Origin: Skermanella aerolata KACC 11604
GTDB taxonomy: Bacteria; Pseudomonadota; Alphaproteobacteria; Azospirillales; Azospirillaceae
Assembly: GCF_000936425.1 (NCBI RefSeq)
Contig: NZ_AVFK01000032.1
Coordinates: 1-64,000 of the forward strand
Reading direction: 5' to 3'
DNA length: 64,000 bases
Positions 49,363 to 57,359 of the stretch are shown here, in pieces. The notes under the pieces were generated by a model that saw nothing but the letters and a program-made list of their open reading frames with translations, did not search any database and was not told the DNA's origin. A program made the translations under genes and the position numbers. The first letter of the stretch is position 1; the number at the start of each line of letters is the position of its first letter.

Positions 49363-50016
49363 ATGACCGTGACCGTCCATCCAACTCAGCCGGCTCCGCT
49401 GGCGGAGGGCCTGCTTGCCCGCTGGCGGCGGATTCCCGTTTCCGTCATCGTCGACCTTGCCCCGGATCGCCAGATCGATCCGGGAGTGAAGCCGTTGCGT
49501 CCGGCGGACCTTCAGCCTGCCCTGTTCGGACGGGCCGTCACCGCCCGTTGTGATCCGCCGGACTTCGGTTCCGTGTTGCAGTCGTTGGAATTCGTCGAGC
49601 CGGGAAACGTCCTCGTGATCGCGGCGGAAGGCCACGCAGCCCACGCGATGATCGGCGACGTGCTCGGAGGGTATCTTCATCGCAAAGGTGCCGCAGGCGT
49701 CGTCTGCGACGGCGCCATCCGCGACACGGCGGGTCTGGCGGCCATGACCGGGTTTTCGGTCTACTCCCGCGCCGTGAATCCGCGTGGGCCGACGGGTGCC
49801 GCCAAGGGCGAAGTCAATGTGGCCGTCGATATCGGCGGCTGCACCGTCAACCCCGGTGACCTGATCATCGGCGACGGCGACGGCCTGGCGGCGCTGACGC
49901 CGGCGAACTTGGCGAGCCTGATCGACGCGGCGGAAGCCAAGCTGGCGCTTGAGGCCGAGTGGACGGCGCGACTGACGGCAGGCGATAGGGTCGGCGAGAT
50001 ATTCGGGCTGCCTTGA
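49363..50016 (+). CDS. RraA-family aldolase/hydrolase-like protein
   Basis: 217 residues. GVVCDGAIRDTAGLAAM near residue 112-128 carries the Arg-Asp pair (R120/D121) used for metal and substrate binding in RraA-like 4-hydroxy-4-methyl-2-oxoglutarate/oxaloacetate aldolases; GDVLGGYLHRKGA precedes it and NPGDLIIGDGDGLAAL follows. True RNase E regulator RraA lacks aldolase activity; the catabolic neighbourhood favours an aldolase or decarboxylase of an oxo-acid. Convergent with bchJ. Confidence 0.87.
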   Translation: MTVTVHPTQPAPLAEGLLARWRRIPVSVIVDLAPDRQIDPGVKPLRPADLQPALFGRAVTARCDPPDFGSVLQSLEFVEPGNVLVIAAEGHAAHAMIGDVLGGYLHRKGAAGVVCDGAIRDTAGLAAMTGFSVYSRAVNPRGPTGAAKGEVNVAVDIGGCTVNPGDLIIGDGDGLAALTPANLASLIDAAEAKLALEAEWTARLTAGDRVGEIFGLP

Positions 50017-50123
50017 TCGCTCCGCAGGCAGCCTGCCCGCATTCTCACGGGATACACGCCCACCGTTGGCCAAACGCCGATCTGATAACAGCGGCCTTTA
50101 AGCTTGCCCGTTGAATTCCGGAA

Positions 50124-50154
50124 GAGGTGTCGGGCTGAAGTGGCCCGACACCTC
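50124..50154. terminator. Palindrome at the convergent rraA-like/bchJ junction
   Basis: GAGGTGTCGGGC and its complement form a perfect 12-base stem around TGAAGTG. The stem contains the TGTCGGGCTGAAG motif of the type 2 MITE core, so it is probably a worn copy of that element used as a transcription stop for two convergent genes. It overlaps the bchJ stop codon by two bases. Confidence 0.6.
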
Positions 50155-50743
50155 AGGACCAGTCGATCGAAAAACGGCAGGCATCGTCGCCGCAGGCCTC
50201 GCAGTCGATCTCATCGACCCTCACGTGATGCGACACAAGCACCTCGAACAGCCTGCGGAACACCGCGGCGTGCCATAAGCAGATAGGTGTCGCCGCATGT
50301 TCGCCCGCGCAGAGCGGGTTGTTGGTTATCTCCAGGATCAGCGGATTTCCACTGCGTGCCGAAAAACGCCCCGAGCCGGCGAAGGTCCAGGCATGGGCCT
50401 TGATCGCACCGACTAGCAACGACGCGGAAAGGGATGCCGGCAGCAGCTTCAGGATGGCTTGCGCCAATGCGGGGATCCGGGCTGCCAGCAGATAGTCCGC
50501 CGTCAGGCGACCGGCCTCGGCCAGCACCAGGGATGCCTGTTCCGCCGGCAGTTCGGCGCGGAGTGTCCGGTGCAGGGCTGCCACCTGCCGTTCGTCGACC
50601 ATGACAGCAGGCGGGTCGGCAAGCCACCCGGAAACTCCGGCCCCGGCGAAGACCTGCGGCACCATCCCGTCGAACCCCTGCCGCGTCAGCGCCGGAACAA
50701 GCTGGGTGACCGCGTTAGGTCCGATGGCCGGCGCCGGTTTCAT
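50153..50743 (-). CDS. bchJ: BchJ, V4R-domain protein of bacteriochlorophyll synthesis
   Basis: 196 residues. C-terminal V4R domain (about 110-196) with [20 protein letters not shown] and [20 protein letters not shown], including its conserved cysteines and histidine. BchJ was named as a 4-vinyl reductase of chlorophyllide; later work gives that activity to BciA/BciB/COR and suggests BchJ carries or supplies substrate. Its start lies within the last 29 bases of bchE, so it is coupled to it. AGGAGGTGG precedes the ATG. Confidence 0.88.
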   Translation of the reverse strand: MKPAPAIGPNAVTQLVPALTRQGFDGMVPQVFAGAGVSGWLADPPAVMVDERQVAALHRTLRAELPAEQASLVLAEAGRLTADYLLAARIPALAQAILKLLPASLSASLLVGAIKAHAWTFAGSGRFSARSGNPLILEITNNPLCAGEHAATPICLWHAAVFRRLFEVLVSHHVRVDEIDCEACGDDACRFSIDWS

Positions 50744-52361
50744 CCACCTCCTCCATCTGTTCCGTGCCGCCGCCGCAAGCCTTGACGGCCGTCCTCATCG
50801 CGCCCTTGGCCGCCTTGGCCTTCTCGCTCCGCTCGGCGTTCGATTCCCAATCGGCCGCCTGGATCGGCATGCCGGTGCGGCTCTTGTCGAAATGGAAGTC
50901 CACGCTCTTCTTCGACTGCGGTCCCCAGTAGCCGACCTTGCCCAGATCGTAGAACTTGCGCTCGAAGCCGGATTTGAGAAAAGCCTTGAGGCAGCCGAAC
51001 AGGTACCGCCGCCGCTGTCCCGTTCCCGACCAGGGATACGAAAACAAGGCTTTCCGCATGTAGAAACGCCGGTAATTGTTCATGACGCGGTCGAGAAGTT
51101 CCGTCCGGTCCATCGCCTCAGGCTTGATGATCGGCGTCACGAAATTGTACTTTTCGAAGTCGAAGATCTCGACCTTGTCCCGCAGTTCCTGGAACAGCGA
51201 CGTGAAGGGCCACGGGGTGTACATCGCCCAGTTCGCCAGATCCGGCTTCCAATCCAAGGCCATCCGGTAGGTTTCTTCGAGCGTTTCCGCCGTTTCGTTT
51301 TCAAGTCCGACGATGAACTGGGCTTCCACGACGATCCCGGCTTCCCGCAGAAGGCGGATCGCCTTCTTGTTGTCGGCGACCTTGGTCTCCTTGTGGAACC
51401 GGTCGAGTTTCATCTGAGCCGCCGCTTCCGTGCCCAGCGACACATGGATCAGGCCCGCCTCGCGATAGAGCGGCAGGAACTTCTCGTCGCGCAGGATATC
51501 GGTGACGCGCGTGTTGATCCCCCAGAGGACCTTGCCGGGCAGGTCGCGCGCGATCAGTTCGTGGCAGAACTCGACGAACTTCTTCCGGTTGATCGTCGGT
51601 TCCTCGTCGGCAAGGATGAAGAACCGGACATCATAGCGCTGGTACAGCGTCTCGATCTCATCGACGACTTTCTTCGGATCGCGGACACGGTAGTCCCGCC
51701 AGAACTTCCACTGCGAACAGAAGGAACAGGTGAAGGGACAGCCTCTCGCCATGTTGGGAATGGCGACACGGGCGTTGAGAGGGATGTATTTGTATTTCTC
51801 CCACTCCAGGATGCTCCAGTCCGGCGCGATGGCGTCGAGGTTCTTGATCGTGGGAGCCGCCGGGGTCGCGACGATCCGGGTCCCATCCGGGCCTGCCTCC
51901 GTGAAGGCGATGCCCTTGATGGCCTGACGCTCCATCGGCCACCGGCCCTCGTCGATCGTGCGGATGAGATCGATCAGGACCTCCTCGCCCTCGCCCCGGA
52001 CGATCACGTCGATCCAGGGCGCCTCGCTCAGGACCTGCTGGTACATGAACGTCCCATGGATCCCGCCCAGGACGGTCACGGCGCCGGGATGCAGGTCCTT
52101 GACGAGCTTGAGCACGCCCTCCGCCTTGTAGATCGACGGGGTGATCGCGGTGACGCCGACCACATCGGGCTTCTCGTCCGCCAGGATGGCGCGCAGATCC
52201 GCATCCGACAGATCGTTCGTCATGGTGTCGATGAAGCGGACGTCGCAGAACCCGGCAGTCTTCAGCGCCCCGGTGAGGTAGGCAGCCCAGGCCGGCGGCC
52301 AGTTGCCGGCGATCTCGGCTCCGCCGGAATGGTAGTTCGGATGAATGAGAAGGATACGCAA
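50715..52361 (-). CDS. bchE: BchE, anaerobic Mg-protoporphyrin IX monomethyl ester oxidative cyclase (B12-binding radical SAM)
   Basis: 548 residues from a TTG start with GGAGGAG seven bases upstream. Residues about 1-135 are the cobalamin-binding domain ([19 protein letters not shown] and [10 protein letters not shown]). The radical SAM cluster motif CPFTCSFC (C208, C212, C215) follows, and [13 protein letters not shown] and [18 protein letters not shown] are BchE family segments. It forms ring E of bacteriochlorophyll using water-derived oxygen when O2 is absent. No other photosynthesis genes are in the window. A TGT-N12-ACA site upstream fits PpsR/CrtJ control. Confidence 0.95.
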   Translation of the reverse strand: MRILLIHPNYHSGGAEIAGNWPPAWAAYLTGALKTAGFCDVRFIDTMTNDLSDADLRAILADEKPDVVGVTAITPSIYKAEGVLKLVKDLHPGAVTVLGGIHGTFMYQQVLSEAPWIDVIVRGEGEEVLIDLIRTIDEGRWPMERQAIKGIAFTEAGPDGTRIVATPAAPTIKNLDAIAPDWSILEWEKYKYIPLNARVAIPNMARGCPFTCSFCSQWKFWRDYRVRDPKKVVDEIETLYQRYDVRFFILADEEPTINRKKFVEFCHELIARDLPGKVLWGINTRVTDILRDEKFLPLYREAGLIHVSLGTEAAAQMKLDRFHKETKVADNKKAIRLLREAGIVVEAQFIVGLENETAETLEETYRMALDWKPDLANWAMYTPWPFTSLFQELRDKVEIFDFEKYNFVTPIIKPEAMDRTELLDRVMNNYRRFYMRKALFSYPWSGTGQRRRYLFGCLKAFLKSGFERKFYDLGKVGYWGPQSKKSVDFHFDKSRTGMPIQAADWESNAERSEKAKAAKGAMRTAVKACGGGTEQMEEVDETGAGHRT

Positions 52362-52375
52362 CGGTCATCTCCTCC

Positions 52376-52399
52376 ATGTGTCATCTAAAAATGACACAT
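52376..52399. promoter_or_regulatory. PpsR/CrtJ-type operator upstream of bchE
   Basis: ATGTGTCAT and its exact complement ATGACACAT enclose CTAAAA. Within it TGT (52379-52381), twelve bases and ACA (52394-52396) match the TGT-N12-ACA site of the photosynthesis repressor PpsR/CrtJ. A weaker second site with CGT in place of TGT ends at 52422. Lies 15 bases before the TTG start, so bound repressor would cover the start region. Confidence 0.75.
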
Positions 52400-52474
52400 G
52401 AATTCGTAAGCTATAAATGACATGGATCAATTGCGGAGCGGCAGGATGCCGGTGCGGCGAGGCGATCGCATCCG

Positions 52475-52699
52475 CTATCTGTAATACAGCGTGATCCTGC
52501 GGCCTTCGATCTCGTGGATATCGGCTTCTATGCCGTAGATCTCGCGGATGACGTCGGCGGTTATCATTTCCTCCGGCGTGCCGGCGCGGGCGACGCGGCC
52601 GTCGCGCATGGCGATGATCCGGTCGGAATAGCAGGAGGCGAAGTTGATGTCGTGCAGCACCAGGATGATGGTCTTCCCGAACTCGTCCGCCGTGCGTCG
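52475..52699 (-). pseudogene. 3' remnant of a siderophore-type ABC ATPase gene
   Basis: About 74 codons match the C-terminal third of FepC/FhuC-type ATPases: FGKTIILVLHDINFASCYSD with the switch histidine, then DRIIAMRDGRV and the usual C-terminal YGIEADIHEIEGRRI. Walker A, signature and Walker B are absent, so it cannot be an ATPase. The homology stops at about 52699, right where the TetR operator begins, which suggests a deletion or insertion that brought the TetR-MFS unit here. No permease or binding protein remains. Confidence 0.8.
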
Positions 52700-52702
52700 G
52701 AA

Positions 52703-52726
52703 GATGTAAAACGATCGCTTTACATC
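52703..52726. promoter_or_regulatory. TetR operator, 24-base near-perfect palindrome
   Basis: GATGTAAA, ACGATCGC, TTTACATC: the outer eight-base arms are exact complements and the centre differs by one pair. It lies 30 bases before the TetR start, a typical autoregulatory position for a TetR-MFS operon. Confidence 0.75.
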
Positions 52727-52755
52727 CACCCGCCATGGTCATACAGTCGTGCGTC

Positions 52756-53304
52756 ATGGACAAGCGCAACGATATGATCGCCGGGGCGGTCCGCGCGTTC
52801 GATGCCGGGGGTTTCCGGGGCATCGGCGTCGATGGGATCCTTGCCTCCTCCGGAGCCTCGACCCGTACGCTCTACAAGCACTTCGGCTCGCGCGACGGGC
52901 TGGTGCTGGCGGTGCTGGAAGAACGGCACCGCGACTTCATGAACCGGCTCAAACCGCGTAGCGGACACGCCGACCCCATCGGCGAATTGTTCGACACGCT
53001 GGAGCACTGGCTGACCGAGCATGGGGCACGAGGCTGCATGCTCCTGCGAGCCCGCAGCGAATACGCCGCTGCTAACGAGGATGTCGTCGCTCTCGTGCGG
53101 CGGCAGAAGGAAGAGTTCGAACGGGAGGTAGCCCGGCGCGTTGAGACGGTGCTGGGCTACGCCGATGGCCGCCTCGCAACACAGATCTGGCTTCTGTTCG
53201 AGGGCGCGACCGCGGCCGCGAGCGTTTCCGATCTCTCCGTCGTAGGCGCGGCCAAACAGGCGGCAGGCGTCCTGGTGGCGGCGGCGCAAAGCCGGTCGCG
53301 ATGA
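52756..53304 (+). CDS. TetR-family repressor
   Basis: 182 residues from ATG 52756 (MDKRNDMIAGAVRAFDAGGF); an ATG at 52735 would add seven. Helix-turn-helix: GIGVDGILASSGASTRTLYKHFGSRDGLVLAVLEER. The C-terminal ligand domain includes RGCMLLRARSEYA and a VGAAKQAAGVLVAAA end, as in TetR_C regulators of efflux. Its last four bases overlap the MFS gene, so they form one operon, and a palindromic operator lies just upstream. Confidence 0.92.
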   Translation: MDKRNDMIAGAVRAFDAGGFRGIGVDGILASSGASTRTLYKHFGSRDGLVLAVLEERHRDFMNRLKPRSGHADPIGELFDTLEHWLTEHGARGCMLLRARSEYAAANEDVVALVRRQKEEFEREVARRVETVLGYADGRLATQIWLLFEGATAAASVSDLSVVGAAKQAAGVLVAAAQSRSR

Positions 53305-54500
53305 GGGAGCGGATCAATTTCATCGCGGCCGCCTTCGCGCTCACCGCTCTGACCTATGGTCTGGGGCGCTTCGCCTATGGGCTCCTGCTTCCCCACATCC
53401 AGCAGGACCTTTCCCTGAGTGCCACGGCGGCCGGATGGATCGGGGGCAGCGCATTCGCGACGTATTGCTTCGGCATCGTCCTGGCGTTCGCGGTCGGCGG
53501 CCAGCTCGGCGAACGCCGTCTTGCGGTACTCTCCGGTCTTACTGCGACATCGGGGCTGGCGCTCGTCACGATCGCGTCATCGGGCTGGAGCCTAGGGGCG
53601 GCGATAGCGCTCGCGGGGCTGAGCACGGGGTTGACGTCTCCTCCGCTCGCGGCGGCGGTAGCGCACTGTGTGGAAGAGGCGGAGCGTCCCAAGGCGAACG
53701 GCGCGATCAACGCCGGCACGGCGGCCGGGATCATCCTGTCCGGCCTCGCGGTGACGGCGTTCCCCGGCGGCTGGCGCGAACTCTACGCTGTGTTCGCGGT
53801 GATCGGCGCTGCGGTGACGGTCTGGCTCTGGTTCGCCATGCCGGCGGCTTCCGGCGAACGGAGATCGGGCGGCCTGTCCGTCGAAGGCCTGACGCGTCCC
53901 GGCGTCGGGGGGCTGTGCGCCGGCGCGTTCCTGATGGGCGCCGCCAGCACCGCGATCTGGACCTTCGGCGCCAACATCCTGCGCAGCGACCTCGGGTTTG
54001 CCGATGGCCGGATTGCGCTCGCCTGGAGCGTCCTGGGTGCCGCCGGTCTCCTTGGCGCTGGAACCGGGCTTCTCACCCTCCGCTTCAGGATCGGTCCCGT
54101 CCATCGCATGGCATCGTTCGTCATGGCCCTGGCCTTGATCGGGCTTACCGCAGCACCCCTCGCTCCGATGATGGCCTTCGGCGTGATGGGACTATTCGGC
54201 GTCGCCTATATCGTATCGAGCGGCGCTTTCTTGTTGTGGGGAATCGCCCTGTTTTCCGACCGCCCCGATTTCGGCCTGGGCCTGCCGTTCCTGATGGTAG
54301 CGCTGGGCCAGACGGCGGGAGCCCCGCTGTTCGGAATTGTATTGGATGCGGCGGGGAGCGGGACGGCGCTTCTTTCCTTCGCCGCGATCATGGCAAGCGC
54401 CGCGTTTTGGGTGCCAAACGCTGCCTTGACGGGCGAACAGGAGGCTGCCCGGCCTGGGAACATGACGTCCCTTCCCGAGACGCCGGCGGATTGTCGTTGA
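53301..54500 (+). CDS. MFS transporter, probable drug or metabolite efflux
   Basis: 399 residues, about twelve helices, the common MFS length. Early segment YGLGRFAYGLLLPHIQQDLSLSATAAGWIGGSAFATYCFG matches the YbfB/YjiJ-like MFS branch. Coupled to and probably repressed by the TetR protein; the inducer is likely a transported compound. Substrate unknown. Confidence 0.9.
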   Translation: MRERINFIAAAFALTALTYGLGRFAYGLLLPHIQQDLSLSATAAGWIGGSAFATYCFGIVLAFAVGGQLGERRLAVLSGLTATSGLALVTIASSGWSLGAAIALAGLSTGLTSPPLAAAVAHCVEEAERPKANGAINAGTAAGIILSGLAVTAFPGGWRELYAVFAVIGAAVTVWLWFAMPAASGERRSGGLSVEGLTRPGVGGLCAGAFLMGAASTAIWTFGANILRSDLGFADGRIALAWSVLGAAGLLGAGTGLLTLRFRIGPVHRMASFVMALALIGLTAAPLAPMMAFGVMGLFGVAYIVSSGAFLLWGIALFSDRPDFGLGLPFLMVALGQTAGAPLFGIVLDAAGSGTALLSFAAIMASAAFWVPNAALTGEQEAARPGNMTSLPETPADCR

Positions 54501-54580
54501 AGACGGCGGGGGATCATTTTCCGCCTGCCGGCGGACTGGGTTTGCCGATGGCAGAGGCGGAGTTCGCAATGAGCAGTAAT

Positions 54581-54713
54581 ACCAGGGGCCGAAGACATTG
54601 ACCAGCGTGGACAGTGCTTGTTGGGCCACGGCCCAACCTACAGGCTCCTGCTTCGTAAGTTGGGCCGTGGCCCAACACTTGCCGACCGCCGGTCAAACTC
54701 TTCGGCTCCTGGT
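54581..54713. mobile_element. MITE-like palindromic element, type 1 (copy C)
   Basis: 133 bases. The terminal inverted repeats are ACCAGGGGCCGAAGACATTG(ACC) at 54581-54603 and the complement of ACCAGGAGCCGAAGAGTTTG(ACC) at 54691-54713; TA stands at both outer edges. The core at 54620-54676 differs from copy A by one base. Fills the space between convergent MFS and toxin genes. Confidence 0.8.
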
Positions 54714-54777
54714 AAAAGAAGGCGCAAAGCCGAACGCTATATTCTTCCTTCGAACCCCTTGCGCCCGCTGTTCAGCA

Positions 54778-55197
54778 TCAGGCCTGTCGAACGCCGCTGA
54801 AGGGATCAAGCATCGCGACTCCGGTAGGTGCGAAGTCGGAAACGTTGCGCGTCACCACCGTCAGCCCGCTTTCAAGTGCTGTCGCCGCGATTGCGAGATC
54901 CATTCCCCTGTTACCGATCCGTGCTGCCAGCCGTCCCCAACGTTTGGCGACACCGATATCCATGCCTAAAATCTGGTTGCTATAAATCCGCAAGGTCGTG
55001 TCGAGCCAACGGCTAAGCTCCTCCGCGAAGCGGGTATCGATCTCCCGCTGTTTCTCGATGCCGAGTTCAATTTCGCCAATGGTCACCACGCTGATGAACA
55101 GGTCCGATGGCGCCACCGATCGAATCCACGTCAAGACCCCAATGTCGCGATTGCGCTTGCGAAATTCCGACAACACCACCGTATCGAGCAGATACAT
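54778..55197 (-). CDS. vapC: VapC-type PIN-domain toxin ribonuclease
   Basis: 139 residues from ATG 55197. MYLLDTVVLSEFRK opens the PIN fold with the first acidic residue; FISVVTIGEIELGIEK has the second; MDLAIAATALESGLTVVTRNVSDF has the late aspartates. All four acidic metal positions appear to be present. VapC enzymes cut tRNA or rRNA. The start overlaps the antitoxin stop by one base (TGATG), the standard toxin-antitoxin layout. Confidence 0.92.
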   Translation of the reverse strand: MYLLDTVVLSEFRKRNRDIGVLTWIRSVAPSDLFISVVTIGEIELGIEKQREIDTRFAEELSRWLDTTLRIYSNQILGMDIGVAKRWGRLAARIGNRGMDLAIAATALESGLTVVTRNVSDFAPTGVAMLDPFSGVRQA

Positions 55198-55448
55198 CAA
55201 AGATCCGGATCGCGGAGCGCGCCATTCAGCTTTTCAAACCCGCCGTCGTCAGCCGGCATGGCAAGCAAATGGTCGGTAAAGCCTGGTACCGTAAAATGAT
55301 CCAGCCGCTTCAAGCGGTCGTATTCCACGGCATCGATTACGACAACCGTGGGTTTGCCGTGCTTCGTGACTGTTTGAGGCTCATGACGAGCCGCCGCGAC
55401 GACCATGCTGAATCGAGTTTTGGCATCTTGGATCGACCATGAAGTCAT
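55197..55448 (-). CDS. Phd/YefM-type antitoxin
   Basis: 83 residues. WSIQDAKTRFSMVVAAARHEPQTVTKHGKPTVVVIDAVEYDRLK is the Phd/YefM DNA-binding domain; the C-terminal part should wrap the toxin. First gene of the pair, with a large palindrome directly upstream for autoregulation. Confidence 0.9.
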   Translation of the reverse strand: MTSWSIQDAKTRFSMVVAAARHEPQTVTKHGKPTVVVIDAVEYDRLKRLDHFTVPGFTDHLLAMPADDGGFEKLNGALRDPDL

Positions 55449-55453
55449 TGCCG

Positions 55454-55492
55454 CACCATAATCTGGCCAGAATTTCTGGTCATATCATGGTG
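55454..55492. promoter_or_regulatory. Antitoxin operator, 39-base imperfect palindrome
   Basis: Centre TGGCCAGAATTTCTGGTCA with outer CACCAT and ATGGTG arms. Situated just before the antitoxin start. It fits cooperative binding by the Phd-VapC complex. Confidence 0.7.
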
Positions 55493-55565
55493 CCGTTCCC
55501 GCTTTCGGTCAAGTCGCGCCCTGAAACCGACGATCGGCTTGCGATCGACGATGATCCCTGCCCGA

Positions 55566-56369
55566 TCAGGCGTCGGATTCCAGCATGAAGCTGATGAACG
55601 GATCGGCGGCGCTGCCGCTCCTGCCGGTTCGGGCAACCCGAAAGCCCGCGGACTGAAACAGCCTCTGCATATCCTCGACACCGCGGCCGATGAAGCGGAC
55701 AGTCGAGGTGGAACGCTCGTCCGAGTTCTCGCGCTCGAAGGTCAGCGTGGCTAGGTGCAGCGAATGAGGCGTGGGTCCTGGTTTCCAGTCGTAGCGGCAT
55801 CGGAATGCCTCACCATCATGCCGGTTTTCGACGGTAGCCGATAGGAATCCCGCAGCATAAAGAGCTTCCCAATCGCGGGTGTTCGTCAGCAGATATCCGC
55901 CGGTTTTCAGAACGGCCTTCATGCCGTGCAGGGACGTGGTGAGGTAGTCATCGTAGGATCCCTGCCCGATCCCGTCCGGAGCCGTGTAGATCGCGTGCGC
56001 GGCGATCACCACGTCGAACTTCCGACGCCATTCCGGGATCGAGGCGAGGTCTGCAAAGGACGAACACCGAAAGCGGTCGCCGGACAGTCCATGATCGGAC
56101 GTCATGGCCCGGGCCGCCTCAAGCAGGCCTTCCGAAAGATCGGAGCCGTAGGCTGTCCAGGGACCGCCCTTTCCGACCGTCGGACCGCCTCTGTGCAGGG
56201 CAAGCACATCGTTGCCGATGCCGCAACAGGCATCCAGGACAGCGGCACCGGGCGGGACGTCGAGCATCCAGCGGTTCATCGCGTCGTCGCCAAGACGATC
56301 TCCCCTCACCTGCTCAGGCGAAAGGAGCGCCAGATATAGCCGGCCGATGTCCCGATATGCGTCATCCAT
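55566..56369 (-). CDS. Class I SAM-dependent methyltransferase
   Basis: 267 residues. Motif I is AAVLDACCGIGNDVLAL, followed by AYGSDLSEGLLEAAR (post I), FDVVIAAHAIYTAP (motif IV region) and LKTGGYLLTNTRDWEAL. The late DGEAFRCRYDWKPGPTPHSLHLATLTF weakly recalls glycine/sarcosine N-methyltransferases. Next to a glycine-betaine-type binding protein gene 24 bases away on the same strand, so a link to methylated amines is possible; nothing proves it. Confidence 0.8.
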   Translation of the reverse strand: MDDAYRDIGRLYLALLSPEQVRGDRLGDDAMNRWMLDVPPGAAVLDACCGIGNDVLALHRGGPTVGKGGPWTAYGSDLSEGLLEAARAMTSDHGLSGDRFRCSSFADLASIPEWRRKFDVVIAAHAIYTAPDGIGQGSYDDYLTTSLHGMKAVLKTGGYLLTNTRDWEALYAAGFLSATVENRHDGEAFRCRYDWKPGPTPHSLHLATLTFERENSDERSTSTVRFIGRGVEDMQRLFQSAGFRVARTGRSGSAADPFISFMLESDA

Positions 56370-56393
56370 GGCCGGACTCCCGGAACCTGACGG

Positions 56394-57287
56394 TCACGGA
56401 TTGGTCTTTGAGTTCGCCGCCAGCCAGCCGTCGGCGAGGGATCGGTTTTCGCTCAGCCATTTGCGGGCGCCAGCCTCGGCATTGCCAGCCTGCTCGATCG
56501 TCAGCATGAGGGAGCCAAGTTGGGCGTCGCTCATATCCCAGGCATTCAGCCAGCCGAGGACTTCCGGAAAATCCTGTCCGAAGCCGGCGCGGCTCATGAG
56601 ATGGATGTCGTCGCTGCCGCCGAAGTCGTTCTCGGTGTCTTCAAGATATTTGAGGTCGTACTGCGCGAAGGCCCAATGCGGGCTCCACAGGGTAACGACG
56701 ATCGGGGCCTTGTCCCGGTAGGCCCGGGCCAGTGCGCTCATCATGCCCGTTTCGGACGAGTTGATCAGCTTCATGTCCAGGTCGTAGGTCTTCAGGACCT
56801 TCTCGGCCATCTGCATCAGAGAGGAACCGGGATCTATGCCGACGATGGCCGCCTGTTCCCCCGCCGCGGGGAAGTCGGTCTCGTGCTCGGACAATTCGCG
56901 GATGCTGTCGATCGAAACATAGGAGGGGACGACGAACCCCTGCCGCGTTCCCTTGTACCAGGAGTCATGGACCTCGATGGATTTGCCGAAGCGGTCCATG
57001 ACCGACTTGTCTGTTTTGGGAAGCCATGTCTCGAGGCCAAGATCGATGTCGCCCCGGGCCAGTCCGCTGAACGCCAGAACGCGGTCGACGGACCTCAGCT
57101 CGGGCTGGTAGCCCCGTTCCTCCAAGAGGATCGTCCAGAGATTGGCGACCGCGATGTTTTCAGCCCAGTTCGTCATGCCGATGGTCATGTTCCGCTGCTG
57201 GGCGCTTACGGGATGCACGTTAATGGGATGCACGAGGAGGCCGAAGACCATGATCGTCGCGGCGACGACCGACATTATTCTACCCAT
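56394..57287 (-). CDS. Glycine betaine/choline-type ABC binding protein (OpuAC/ProX)
   Basis: 297 residues from ATG 57287, nine bases after GGAGG; an ATG at 57296 is too close to that site. Signal peptide to about residue 30. Mature part: MTIGMTNWAENIAVANLWTILLEERGY, then DIDLGLETWLPKTDKS and VTLWSPHWAFAQYDLKYLED. Tryptophan- and tyrosine-rich cage positions fit quaternary ammonium binding. The permease and ATPase genes are not nearby, so it is an orphan or serves a distant transporter. Confidence 0.88.
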   Translation of the reverse strand: MGRIMSVVAATIMVFGLLVHPINVHPVSAQQRNMTIGMTNWAENIAVANLWTILLEERGYQPELRSVDRVLAFSGLARGDIDLGLETWLPKTDKSVMDRFGKSIEVHDSWYKGTRQGFVVPSYVSIDSIRELSEHETDFPAAGEQAAIVGIDPGSSLMQMAEKVLKTYDLDMKLINSSETGMMSALARAYRDKAPIVVTLWSPHWAFAQYDLKYLEDTENDFGGSDDIHLMSRAGFGQDFPEVLGWLNAWDMSDAQLGSLMLTIEQAGNAEAGARKWLSENRSLADGWLAANSKTNP

Positions 57288-57359
57288 CCCAAGCATCCTC
57301 CAATAGATCTACGATGTGTTTCCCGCGCTCGCCGACGATGCTGAAGACTTCATCCGGAT

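Noticed and set aside
50601-52388. 595-codon plus-strand open frame
   Set aside because: Antisense to bchE, which is unmistakable. No start site or family match on the plus strand.
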